The notes beneath the pieces were generated by a model, which was given only the letters and a program-made list of their open reading frames with translations, made no database searches and was not told where the DNA came from. A program made the position numbers and the translations under genes. Shown piece by piece: positions 45,679-55,007 of a stretch of 55,661 nucleotides of DNA. The stretch comes from Sphingomonas sp. Ant H11 (GTDB lineage Bacteria; Pseudomonadota; Alphaproteobacteria; Sphingomonadales; Sphingomonadaceae), in assembly GCF_000797515.1 (NCBI RefSeq), contig NZ_JSBN01000093.1, positions 1-55,661 on the forward strand. Reading direction: 5' to 3'. Positions within the stretch are counted from its first letter, which is position 1. Each line of letters begins with the position of its first letter.

Positions 45679-45684
45679 GGGCGG

Positions 45685-46314
45685 CTAGTCCGGCCGCCGC
45701 ATCGCGAAGCGCGCGGCCTCGCCTATCTCGAAATAGTCGGCTGCCCCGCCTCCCCGCAGGATCGGGTGCGCGGCGGCGGTGCGATAGGCACCGTCCGCGA
45801 TCAGATGCGGCGCGATGTGGATGCCGACGACCTCGCCCAGCACCAGCCAGGTGTCGAGGGTCGTGCCATCTGCCGATGCCAGCCGCAGCGTCTGGGTATG
45901 ACGGCATTCGAACGCGGCGGGGCTTGCCGCGACCCGTGGCGGCGCGACGATGCGGGAGGGTGCGATCGCCAGACCGGCGAGGTCGAATTCATCTATATCC
46001 GCCGCGACCGTCGCCGCGCTCGCATTCATCGCCTCTGCAAGATCGCGCGTGGCGAGGTTCCATACGAACTCGCCCGTGGCGGTGACGTTGGCGACGCTGT
46101 CCTTCCAGCCGGTGGAGGTGAAGCCGATGATGGGCGGGCGGTAATTGTACAGGCTGAAGAAGCTATATGGTGCCAGGTTGCGCACGCCCTCGGCGCTGAG
46201 CGTGCTGATCCAGCCGATCGGCCGGGGTGCCACGATCGCGTTCAGGGGATCGTGGGCCAGGCCGGGGACGGTCCTGTGGCCGTTGCGTGGTTCGTAGAAA
46301 TGGTGCTCTGTCAT
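45685..46314 (-). CDS. Flavin reductase-like FMN-binding split-barrel protein
   Basis: 209 aa from ATG 46314; the longer frame to 46476 would invade the opposite gene's start. Pattern of the DIM6/NTAB flavoprotein family: NAIVAPRPIGWISTLSAEG, NLAPYSFFSLYNYRPPIIGF, KDSVANVTATGEFVWNLAT, ECRHTQTLRL and LGEVVGIHI. Members bind FMN and supply reduced flavin to oxygenases or reduce small molecules. It is the only flavin-reductase candidate in the window and could in principle serve the halogenases, but nothing in position supports this. It converges with the hydroxyacyl-CoA dehydrogenase. Confidence 0.87.
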   Translation of the reverse strand: MTEHHFYEPRNGHRTVPGLAHDPLNAIVAPRPIGWISTLSAEGVRNLAPYSFFSLYNYRPPIIGFTSTGWKDSVANVTATGEFVWNLATRDLAEAMNASAATVAADIDEFDLAGLAIAPSRIVAPPRVAASPAAFECRHTQTLRLASADGTTLDTWLVLGEVVGIHIAPHLIADGAYRTAAAHPILRGGGAADYFEIGEAARFAMRRPD

Positions 46315-46410
46315 CTTGAAGCAGGCCTTCCGTTCGAAATTCGAATATCGTGCGCGACCGATTTGGCGTAGCTGTAACCACGCCGCCCCTTGGCTCGAAT
46401 AGGGTTCTGT

Positions 46411-47164
46411 ATGACCGACACAAGCCCGCCGACCTCCGATAGTCCTCCGGCAGCCGCCACGGTGCTGTATCGCCACCGGCTGGTGACGCGCTGTGGCATT
46501 GGCTCAACGTGGTGACGATCTTCATCATGATCGGCAGCGGGCTGACGATCCTCAACGCGCATCCGCATCTTTACTGGGGGCAATATGGCGCGAATCCGGA
46601 TCATGCGTGGTTCAACCCGCCCCATGCGCCATCGTTTCTCACGATCCGGCCGGGTACAATCTGGCAATCGCGCGGCGCTGGCATTTGCTGTTCGCGTTGG
46701 TGCTGGCGTTCGGTTTGCTGGCGTTCATGGTATCGAGCCTGGTCAACCGGCATTTTCAGAAGGACTTGCGGATTCGGCTGAAAGAGCTCGCTCCGGCGCA
46801 TTTATGGTTCGATCTGAAGGAACATCTCGCCTTCCGTTTCCACGATCCCAAAAATCCCGGCGCATTCAATATTTTCCAGAAGCTGTCTTATGTGTTGGTG
46901 ATTTTCGGCCTGATCCCGATGATGATCCTGTCGGGGCTGGTATTGTCGCCGACCATGGTCGCGGCGTGGCCGTGGATGCTGGATGTGCTCGGCGGCCGGG
47001 CTTCGGCGCGTTCGGTGCATTTCATCGCGGCGAGCGGACTGGTTTTGTTTATCATTGTCCATCTGGTGCTGGTGATCCTCGCCGGGGCGTGGCCCGAGGT
47101 GAAATCGATGGTGACGGGCTGGTGGACGATTCCCGCCGACCAAGATGCGGAGGAAGCGGCATGA
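46411..47164 (+). CDS. Cytochrome b561-type membrane protein (two frameshifts)
   Basis: About 251 aa with four membrane helices, starting at ATG 46411. The beginning MTDTSPPTSDSPPAAATVLY runs into LVTR, then shifts: one missing base near 46490 restores LWHWLNVVTIFIMIGSGLTI. Near 46645 a second shift leads to YNLAIARRWHLLFALVLAFG. Histidines on the helices (WHWLN, RRWHLL, SVHFIAASG, IIVHLVL) are the likely haem b ligands. It overlaps the molybdopterin lipoprotein by ATGA, so it is very probably its membrane electron partner passing quinol electrons. A cyt_b/b6-type domain is the best description. Confidence 0.82.
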
Positions 47165-47922
47165 GCGCGATCATCACGCGGCGCGCGCTGCTCACCACCG
47201 GAGCCTTGGGCGCGGGTGCGCTGCTCAGCGGGTGCGACCAGGTCGCGAACACGCCGTCGCTTCGCAAGATCCTGTTCTCCGGCGAAAAGATGAATTACGG
47301 CCTCGCGCGCGCGCTGACCGATCGCAACAGCCTGGCGAAAGAATATCGGCCCGACCAGATGTCGCCAATCTTCCGTGTCAACGGCACCAACAACCCCAAT
47401 ACCGACAGATATAACGCGATGGTCGCGGAGAATTTCGCGCATTGGCGGCTGGAAGTCGGCGGGCTTGTCAACCGCCCGCTTTCCATTTCGCACCAGGCGT
47501 TGATGGCGATGCCGGCGCGCACGCAGATCACGCGGCACGATTGTGTCGAGGGATGGAGCGCGATCGGCAAATGGCACGGGCCGATGCTGGGCACGATCCT
47601 GAATGCGGCGGATATTCGCAGGGCCGCACGCTATGTCGTGTTTACCTGCGCCGATCTCTATTCGGGCCAAGCCTATTACGAATCGCTCGACCTGATCGAC
47701 GCTTTCCATCCCCAGACGATTCTGGCGTGGGCGATGAACGACCGGATGCTGAGCGTGGCGCACGGTGCGCCGATCCGGCTGCGGGTTGAACGGCAGCTTG
47801 GATATAAGCACGCCAAATATGTGATGCGGATCGACGCGGTCGCCTCGCTCGCCGGGATCGGGCTCGGAAAAGGCGGATATTGGGAAGATCGTGTCGATTA
47901 CGATTGGTATGCAGGCATTTAA
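47161..47922 (+). CDS. Molybdopterin-dependent oxidoreductase, Tat-exported (sulfite oxidase/MsrP-like)
   Basis: 253 aa from ATG 47161, overlapping the cytochrome b stop. The N-terminus combines a twin-arginine pattern (TRRALLTTGALGAGALL) with a lipobox LSGC, so it is probably a Tat-exported lipoprotein. The catalytic domain is of the sulfite-oxidase fold: NFAHWRLEVGGLVNRPLSIS, the Moco-ligating Cys in ITRHDCVEGWSAIGKWHG, ADLYSGQAYYESLDLIDAFH, LRVERQLGYKHAKYVMRI and the end DYDWYAGI. MsrP repairs periplasmic methionine sulfoxide with a membrane haem partner. This gene pair has the same logic, though substrate is unproven. Confidence 0.88.
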   Translation: MSAIITRRALLTTGALGAGALLSGCDQVANTPSLRKILFSGEKMNYGLARALTDRNSLAKEYRPDQMSPIFRVNGTNNPNTDRYNAMVAENFAHWRLEVGGLVNRPLSISHQALMAMPARTQITRHDCVEGWSAIGKWHGPMLGTILNAADIRRAARYVVFTCADLYSGQAYYESLDLIDAFHPQTILAWAMNDRMLSVAHGAPIRLRVERQLGYKHAKYVMRIDAVASLAGIGLGKGGYWEDRVDYDWYAGI

Positions 47923-47940
47923 CGCGTTAGTGGCCTGTGC

Positions 47941-49167
47941 ATGGCACTGATTGATTTGTTTCTCGCCAAGCGCGTTCAGCGCGGCACGCTCACCGTCCAC
48001 CACGCCGACGGCAAGACCTTGAACTTCGGGACGCCCGAACCCGGTTTCCCCGACGTGGCGATCCGCTTCACCGATGCCGGGGCTGCCGCTGCGATCGTGC
48101 GCGATCCGGGGCTTGGTGCGGGCGAGGCGTATATGAACGGGCGACTGGTGGTCGAGCAGGGCGATGTGCGCGATCTCGTCCGGCTGCTGACGATGAACGA
48201 TCCGTGGGAGGCCGGACAGAACGGACTTGCCCCTTCGCCGATGCGCCGTGCGATCCAGGCCGTGACGCATCGCATCGGTCGAATCAACATGGCGCGCCGG
48301 TCCAAGCGCAACGTTGCGCACCATTATGATCTGTCGGGCCGCCTGTACGATCTCTTCCTCGACGCCGACCGCCAATATAGCTGCGCCTATTTCACCGACC
48401 CGTCCAACAGCCTGGAGCAGGCGCAGGACGACAAGAAGGCGCATATCGCCGCCAAGCTGGCGCTGAAGCCCGGCATGACCGTGCTCGACATCGGCTGCGG
48501 CTGGGGCGGGATGGCGCTGTACCTGCACCAGATGACCGGTGCCCGGGTGCTGGGGGTGACGCTGTCCGAAGAGCAGTTGAAAGTCGCGCGGGAGCGCGCG
48601 GCGGCCGCAGGCGTGTCGGACATGGTCACGTTCGAACTGATCGATTATCGCCATGTGCAGGGCAAATTCGACCGGATCGTGTCGGTCGGCATGTTCGAAC
48701 ATGTCGGCCCCGCACATTACAAGACCTTCTTCCGCCAGTGTCGCGACTTGCTGACCGAGGACGGCGTGATGCTGCTCCACACGATCGGGCGCGCGGGTGG
48801 CCCGGGCGTGACCGACAAATGGACGACGCAGTACATTTTCCCCGGCGGCTACAACCCCGCCCTGTCGGAGATCGTTTCCGCCAATGAAAGCCTGCGCTTC
48901 ATGGTCACCGATGTCGAGGTGCTCCGGCTGCATTATGCCTATACGCTCGATGATTGGTACGATCGTACGGTTGCGGCGCGCGCGCAGATCGTGGCGCTCT
49001 ATGACGAGCGCTTTTTCCGCATGTGGCAATTCTACCTCGCCGGCGCAGGGGCTGCGTTTCACTTTGGCGGGCTGGTCAATTACCAGGTGCAGTTCGCCAA
49101 GAATCGCCACGTCTTGCCGATCACGCGTGATTATATGATCGAGGGCGAGCGGCGTTTGCGGCGGTAA
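47941..49167 (+). CDS. cfa: Cyclopropane-fatty-acyl-phospholipid synthase family methyltransferase
   Basis: 408 aa from ATG 47941. SAM-dependent enzyme adding a methylene bridge to unsaturated acyl chains of membrane lipids. Seen: GAGEAYMNGRLVVEQGDVRD, KRNVAHHYDLSGRLYDLFLD, YSCAYFTDPSNSLEQAQDDK, motif I LDIGCGWGGMALYL, VSVGMFEHVGPAHYKTFF and MWQFYLAGAGAAFHFG. The layout, with an N-terminal lipid-binding part and a C-terminal methyltransferase, is that of Cfa. Frame intact. It follows the molybdoprotein by 18 bases but is functionally separate. Confidence 0.92.
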   Translation: MALIDLFLAKRVQRGTLTVHHADGKTLNFGTPEPGFPDVAIRFTDAGAAAAIVRDPGLGAGEAYMNGRLVVEQGDVRDLVRLLTMNDPWEAGQNGLAPSPMRRAIQAVTHRIGRINMARRSKRNVAHHYDLSGRLYDLFLDADRQYSCAYFTDPSNSLEQAQDDKKAHIAAKLALKPGMTVLDIGCGWGGMALYLHQMTGARVLGVTLSEEQLKVARERAAAAGVSDMVTFELIDYRHVQGKFDRIVSVGMFEHVGPAHYKTFFRQCRDLLTEDGVMLLHTIGRAGGPGVTDKWTTQYIFPGGYNPALSEIVSANESLRFMVTDVEVLRLHYAYTLDDWYDRTVAARAQIVALYDERFFRMWQFYLAGAGAAFHFGGLVNYQVQFAKNRHVLPITRDYMIEGERRLRR

Positions 49168-49227
49168 CCCGGTTGCACGGCCGCGCCGCCTCGCATAGGG
49201 GGCACGCGACTACGAAGGATCCTGCCC

Positions 49228-50445
49228 GTGACCGATAAGATCAACCGCGTCGTCCTCGCCTATTCGGGCGGCCTCGACACCAGCGTCATCCTCAAATGGC
49301 TGCAGCAGACCTACCAATGCGAGGTCGTCACCTTCACCGCCGATCTCGGCCAGGGCGAGGAGCTGGAGCCCGCGCGCAAGAAGGCCGAGCTGGCCGGGGT
49401 CAAGCCCGAGCATATCTTCATCGACGATCTGCGCGAAGAGTTCGTCAAGGATTACGTCTTCCCGATGATGCGCGCCAATGCGCTGTATGAGGGGCTATAC
49501 CTGCTCGGCACCTCGATCGCGCGGCCGCTGATCGCCAAGCGCCAGATCGAGATCGCGCGGATGGTGAATGCCGATGCGGTCAGCCACGGCGCGACCGGCA
49601 AGGGCAATGACCAGGTCCGCTTCGAGCTTGGTTATTATGCGCTGGCACCGGACATCAAGGTGATCGCGCCGTGGCGCGAATGGGATCTGACCAGCCGCAC
49701 CAAGCTGATCGAGTTCGCCGAGCAGCATCAGATTGCGGTAAGCAAGGACAAGCGCGGCGAGGCCCCGTTCTCGACCGACGCCAACATGCTGCACACCTCG
49801 TCCGAGGGCAAAGTGCTTGAGGATCCGTGGGATGAAGTCCCCGATTACGTCTATTCGCGCACGGTGAACCCCGAGGACGCGCCCGACGCGCCCGAGACGA
49901 TCACGATCGATTTCGAGCGTGGCGATGGCGTCGCGGTCAATGGCGTGGGCATGTCGCCGGCGACCTTGCTCGAAACGCTCAACGAAATGGGCCGTCGCCA
50001 CGGCATCGGGCGGCTCGATCTGGTCGAGAATCGCTTCGTCGGCATGAAGTCGCGCGGCATGTATGAAACGCCGGGCGGCACGATCTATCATCTGGCGCAT
50101 CGCGGGATCGAGCAGATCACGCTCGACCGGGGTGCCGCGCATTTGAAGGACGAGCTGATGCCGCGTTATGCGGAACTGCTCTATAATGGATTGTGGTTCA
50201 GCCCCGAGCGCGAGATGCTGCAGGCGGCGATCGACCATAGCCAGGAGAAGGTCGCGGGCACCGTGCGGCTGAAACTCTACAAGGGCTCGGTGATCGTGAC
50301 GGGGCGCAAATCGCCCTTCTCGCTCTATTCCGAGAAGGTCGTCACCTTCGAGGACGATCAGGGCGCGTATGACCAGCGCGATGCGGCGGGCTTCATCAAG
50401 CTCAATGCGTTGCGGTTGCGGTTGCTCGGACGGCGCGACCGCTAA
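49228..50445 (+). CDS. argG: Argininosuccinate synthase
   Basis: 405 aa from GTG 49228 with AAGGA nine bases upstream. It condenses citrulline and aspartate with ATP in arginine synthesis. The ATP pyrophosphatase loop [55 protein letters not shown], and NVYS-like [39 protein letters not shown] and [20 protein letters not shown] are all standard. Length and frame are normal. No other arg gene is adjacent. Confidence 0.97.
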   Translation: MTDKINRVVLAYSGGLDTSVILKWLQQTYQCEVVTFTADLGQGEELEPARKKAELAGVKPEHIFIDDLREEFVKDYVFPMMRANALYEGLYLLGTSIARPLIAKRQIEIARMVNADAVSHGATGKGNDQVRFELGYYALAPDIKVIAPWREWDLTSRTKLIEFAEQHQIAVSKDKRGEAPFSTDANMLHTSSEGKVLEDPWDEVPDYVYSRTVNPEDAPDAPETITIDFERGDGVAVNGVGMSPATLLETLNEMGRRHGIGRLDLVENRFVGMKSRGMYETPGGTIYHLAHRGIEQITLDRGAAHLKDELMPRYAELLYNGLWFSPEREMLQAAIDHSQEKVAGTVRLKLYKGSVIVTGRKSPFSLYSEKVVTFEDDQGAYDQRDAAGFIKLNALRLRLLGRRDR

Positions 50446-50491
50446 CACGGGTCTACACGCTGTTTTAACGGCCTGCGTCTAAAGCGCGGGC

Positions 50492-52241
50492 ATGGACTTG
50501 GTCGAATTTCGTCGGACGCGGTTGGGCGATGCGCTGTGTGCGTTCGCGCTCGCTACGATGTTGTGCGCGGGCTGGGCGTGGCGCGACTGGGCAGCGCTGT
50601 CCGCGCTGCAACTGACCGATACCGACGACATGATGCGCCTCCAGCAGATTCGCGACTGGATTGCGGGTCAGGGCTTTGCCGATCTCGCGCAACACCGTCT
50701 GGGTTGGGGGGCGGGGCTGGAAATGCACTGGTCGCGCCTTCCCGACCTCCTCCCCGCGACGTTCATCGTGTCGCTGACCCCGGTCGTCGGGCGCCACTGG
50801 GCTGAGCTTGTCGCGGTGATCGCATGGCCGACCTTGCTGTTCGCAGGCGCGCTTTGCCTGACGACGCGGATCGCGCGCGTGCTGGGCGGTCAGGCGATCG
50901 CGCGGACTGCGCCGTTGTCGCGGCGGTCGCCTTTCCTGCCACGACGATCTTCGTGCCCGGACGAGTCGACCATCACGGCCTTCAGGTGTTTTTGCTGCTG
51001 ATCGTCGTGCGCGCGCTGGTCGCGCGTCCGGCGATGGAGCCGGGGCTGGTCGCCGGCCTCGCTGCTGCTGCCAGCGTGGTGATCGGGCTGGAAACCGCGC
51101 CGCTGATCGCGGCGGCGGGCGTCGCTATGACCATCGGATGGTTGCGGGCAAGCGCCGGGAGCGACGACCGGATGATGGGCTTCGGGATCGGCCTTGGTGC
51201 CGGGTTGCTGGCGGCGTCGATCGTTTTCCGGACCTCCTCCTGGGGCTATCCCGGGTGCGATGGCTTCACGATGGTCACTTGGCGCGCCGCCGTGATCGCG
51301 GCCTTTGCGCCGATGGGCATGGCACTGGCGGCCCGCGACATCGCGCGCCCCGCGACCCGAGCCATATTGGGGTCGATCATCGTCATCGTTGTCGGCGTCG
51401 GCATGGTGCTGGTCGCGCCGCAATGCTTGTCGCCTTATGGCATGGTGGATCCGATGCTGGCTCGCTTGTGGCTGGCCAAGGTGGGCGAGGCACAGCCGCT
51501 GTTTGCGACACCGTTGCCGATCGCCATTGGTTATGCCGGGGTGATGGTGGCGGGCGTGGCAGCGAGCGCTTGGCGGGTGTCGGTCACGCGCGATCCGCGC
51601 TGGGCCAGTATGCTGTTGGTGCAGGTCGCGGCCTTGCTGGTAACGTGCTTGCAATTGCGCGGGGCCTATGCCGGGGCAATTTTGGCGGCCCCCGCGCTGG
51701 CGGCGGTCATTGCGGCGGCGCGCGCGCGCGGTTCGCTGTCCTTGGCGGGGGCCTGGCTTGCCTCGGCCGGGATGCTGTATCCGATGGCCGCGCAAGCCGT
51801 GGCCGCACGGGCGAGCACGGCGCAACCCGGCGCACGTGCCGCCGATGCGGCAGCGCCTCCGGCGAAAAGGGGCTTCTCGACCTTGCCGCACTGCCGCCCG
51901 GGCGGTTGCTGGCTCCGCTCGATCTCGGGGCCTATGCCATCGGCGCGACGCGATTGCAGGTGGTGGGCGCGCCCTATCATCGGAACAATGTCGGGAATCT
52001 GGCGGTCTATCGCTTCTTCCTCGGGCAGCCCGATCAGGGCGTAACCGTCGCGAAAACATGGCAATTGCGCTATGTCGCGCTGCGCGCCGACGATTTCGGC
52101 GGGGCAGCGGCGGGAACGCTGGCGGAGGCGCTGAAACGGGGAGCGCCGCCGCCTTGGCTGCGGCGCATCCCCACGCGCGAGCGGGCGCTGTTTCTGTATC
52201 GCGTTCAAGGCGGCTTGTTTCCGAAGCAACCTGCGCGGTAA
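50492..52241 (+). CDS. Large integral membrane protein, function unknown (two frameshifts)
   Basis: About 583 aa with roughly ten hydrophobic segments, from ATG 50492. Frames run MDLVEFRRTRLGDALCAFAL to GGQAIA, then ADCAVVAAVAFPATTIFVPG to the ARA region, then SGEKGLLDLAALPPGRLLAP to LFPKQPAR. One base is missing near 50908 beside ATCGCGCGG and another near 51850. An acidic motif in the first loop (LTDTDDMMRLQQIRDW) and VDHHGLQ recall GT-C fold membrane glycosyltransferases or their relatives, but this is a weak analogy. The C-terminal periplasmic-like part has VVGAPYHRNNVGNLAVYRFF. It is followed after nine bases by another large membrane protein, a probable functional pair. Confidence 0.7.
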
Positions 52242-52250
52242 GAGCCGCAA

Positions 52251-53868
52251 ATGCAGGGGGATCTCGAAAAGCTGCACTGGTGGCAGACACGCACGTTCGT
52301 CGCGCTGATGGCGCTGGTGGCGATCATCCCGTTATTGCGTCCGGAAATCCCGCCCTTGGTCGATTTGCCGGGACATATGGGCCGCTACCGCGTGCAATTG
52401 TCGCGCGATGCGTATCCGTGGCTGTCCGACTGGTATAATTTCAACTGGCAGTTGATCGGCAATCTCGGGATCGACATTCTGATCATCCCGCTGGCCAAGC
52501 TGTTCGGGCTGGAACTGGCGGTCAAGCTGATCATCATGACGATCCCGGCGCTGACCGTCACTGGCTTCCTGTGGATCGCGCGGGAAGTGCACGGGCGCAT
52601 TCCGCCGACCGCGCTGTTCGCGCTGCCGCTTGCTTATAGTTACGCTTTCCAGTTCGGCTTCGTGAACTTTGCGCTGTCGATGGCGCTGGCGCTCAACGCC
52701 TTTGCCTTGTGGTTGCGGCTGGCGCGGACCGGGCATTTCCGGTTGCGCGCGGCGATCTTTGTGCCGCTGTCGTGCCTGATCTGGGTGTGCCACACCTTTG
52801 GCTGGGGCGTGCTCGGCGTGCTCGCCTGTTCGGCGGAGATGGTCCGCCAGCATGATGCGCGCACCGATCGCGGGCCGATGAGCTGGATCAAGGCGTGGGT
52901 TCGCGCCGGGCTCGGCTGCATCCCGCTTGCGTTGCCGATCATCCTGATGGTGGTGTGGCGCAGCGGCGAGCATGTCGGCGGGGAGACGGGCGACTGGTTC
53001 AACTGGCGCGCCAAAATCGGCTGGCTGACGATGGCGCTGCGCGATCGCTGGATGGCGTTCGATATCGCGTCGATCGCGGTGCTGTATTTGATTCTGTTCC
53101 GCGGCTTTCGCGATCCTAATGTCGAATATTCGCGCAATCTTGGGCTGTCCGCGCTGTTCCTGCTGGTGGTGTTCATCGTGTTGCCGCGCATCGTGTTCGG
53201 CTCGGCTTATGCCGACATGCGGCTTGCCCCGTTCATGCTCGGCATTGCGATCATCGCAGTGCGCCCCAAAAAGGGCTTGTCGATTCGCGGCAGTGCGACG
53301 CTGGCGGCGGCGGGGCTGGCGTTTTTTCCTGGTGCGGATCGCGGCGGGAACGGTCAGCTTCTGGATATTCGCCGATGATTATGATCGCGAATTGAAGGCG
53401 CTCGATCATCTGCCGGTCGGCGCCCGGTTGGTCACCTTCATCGGCACCGAGTGCGGCAGCCCGTGGACGATGACTCGGCTCGAACATCTGTCGGCGATCG
53501 CGCTTGAACGGAAGATGGCCTATACCAACGACCAATGGTCGATGGCGGGCGCGCAATTGCTGACGACGCGCTATCTGCCGGCCGGGCGCTTCTCGCACGA
53601 CCCCTCGCAGATCGTGACCAGCGTGCAATGCCCGCGCGAATGGTGGCGGCCGATCAGCCGTGCGATGGCGCGCTTCCCGCGCAATGCCTTCGACTATGTC
53701 TGGCTGATCCGCCCGCCCGCTTATGATCCCAAGTTCAATGCCGGGCTGGTGCCGATCTGGCGCGACGGGACGAGCGTGCTCTACCGCGTCGACCACGGTG
53801 CGCCGGGCATCAAGATCAGCGACGAAGCGCTGCGCCCGCGCATCCGCCCGGTGCCGACGCCGTTCTAA
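52251..53868 (+). CDS. Large integral membrane protein, function unknown (one frameshift)
   Basis: About 539 aa from ATG 52251. The N-terminal two thirds has about ten membrane helices (TFVALMALVAIIPLL, IIMTIPALTVTGFLWIA, AAIFVPLSCLIWVCHTFGWG and others); the C-terminal 170 residues are soluble. The first loop LRPEIPPLVDLPGHMGRY carries an acidic Asp like that of GT-C transferases, but family is not certain. One T too many in T6 (53322-53327) shifts the frame; five restore LAFFLVRIAAGTVSFWIFAD and the end IRPVPTPF at 53868. It likely works with the preceding gene, perhaps in surface glycan or lipid modification (inference). Its stop overlaps the convergent FemAB-like gene by four bases. Confidence 0.7.
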
Positions 53869-54998
53869 CCGCGCTTGAACGGCGTCATCGCGCCGAGGAA
53901 TTCCTGGTCGGATTCGACCGACTCGCGCTCGCGGACCAGAAAATCGGCGATGGCGCGGCGGAAGCCCAAGTCGGGAATATAATGCGCTGACCATGTTGGC
54001 ACGGGCACATAGCCGCGCGCGAGCTTGTGTTCGCCTTGCGCCCCCGCCTCGACCGTTTTCAGCCCGCGCGCGATGGCGGCGTCGATCGCTTGATAATAGC
54101 ACAGCTCGAAATGGAGGAAGGGCACTTCCTCGGTACAGCCCCAATAGCGGCCGTACAGCGTGTCGGTGCCGATCAGGTTGAGCGCGCCCGCAATCGGTCG
54201 CCCGTCGCGTTCGGCGAAGATCAGCAGGACCTGGTCGGGCATGGCCTCGCCGAGTAGCGAGAAGAATTGGCGCGTCAGATAAGGCTGGCCCCATTTGCGC
54301 GCGCCCGTGTCCTGATAGAACACCCAAAAGGCGTCCCAATCGGCTTCGGTGATGTCGCTGCCGGACACGTGGCGGATCGTCAGCCCTTCGATCGCACCGC
54401 TGCGTTCCTTGCGGATCGCCTTGCGCTTGCGGCTGGCGAGCTCGCCCAGGAAATCGTCGAAGGCACCGTAGCCCTGATTCTGCCAGTGGAATTGCGTGCC
54501 TTCGCGGATCAGCCAGCCTGCCGCCTCAAAGGCGGGGAGTTGATCGGGACAGACGAAGGTCGCATGCGCGGAGGAAAGGCCATGCTGGTCGGTCACCGCC
54601 TCGATCGCCGCGATGAGCGCAGGGGCTTGTGCAGGATCGCGCAGCAACAGCCGCGGTCCCGGCGCTGGGGTGAAGGGCACCGCGACCTGCAGCTTGGGGT
54701 AATAGCTGCCACCCGCCCGCTCCCATGCGTCGGCCCAGGCATGGTCGAACACATACTCGCCCTGGCTGTGGCTCTTGGCATAAGCTGGCGCGATCGCGGC
54801 GGGTTGGCCATCGGCCCCGTCGACGAGGATCGGAATGGGTTGCCAGCCGGTGCGCGCCCGGGCGCTGCCCGAGCGTTCGAGGATCGACAGGAAGGCATGG
54901 CTGACAAACGGATTGTCGCGGCCGGCGCAGGCATCCCATGCCTCCGCCGGGATAGCGCAGACGCCATCGGCGATACGGGCGGTGACGGCGTTGCTCAC
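53865..54998 (-). CDS. FemAB/GNAT-like acyltransferase (COG3146, PF04339 type)
   Basis: 377 aa from GTG 54998. Double GNAT-like protein: WDACAGRDNPFVSHAFLSIL, YAKSHSQGEYVFDHAWADAW, GSYYPKLQVAVPFTPAPGPR, GTQFHWQNQGYGAFDDFLGE, LASRKRKAIRKER, GALNLIGTDTLYGRYWGCTE and LHFELCYYQAIDAAIARGL are the recurrent blocks of this family. Members are predicted N-acyl or peptidyl transferases; the natural substrate is not known. Frame intact. Confidence 0.88.
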   Translation of the reverse strand: MSNAVTARIADGVCAIPAEAWDACAGRDNPFVSHAFLSILERSGSARARTGWQPIPILVDGADGQPAAIAPAYAKSHSQGEYVFDHAWADAWERAGGSYYPKLQVAVPFTPAPGPRLLLRDPAQAPALIAAIEAVTDQHGLSSAHATFVCPDQLPAFEAAGWLIREGTQFHWQNQGYGAFDDFLGELASRKRKAIRKERSGAIEGLTIRHVSGSDITEADWDAFWVFYQDTGARKWGQPYLTRQFFSLLGEAMPDQVLLIFAERDGRPIAGALNLIGTDTLYGRYWGCTEEVPFLHFELCYYQAIDAAIARGLKTVEAGAQGEHKLARGYVPVPTWSAHYIPDLGFRRAIADFLVRERESVESDQEFLGAMTPFKRG

Positions 54999-55007
54999 GC
55001 GCTTAAG

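Noticed and set aside
46888..49110. 740-codon minus-strand open frame across the cytochrome b, molybdoprotein and cfa genes
   Set aside because: It crosses three real genes with recognised motifs and has no family pattern.
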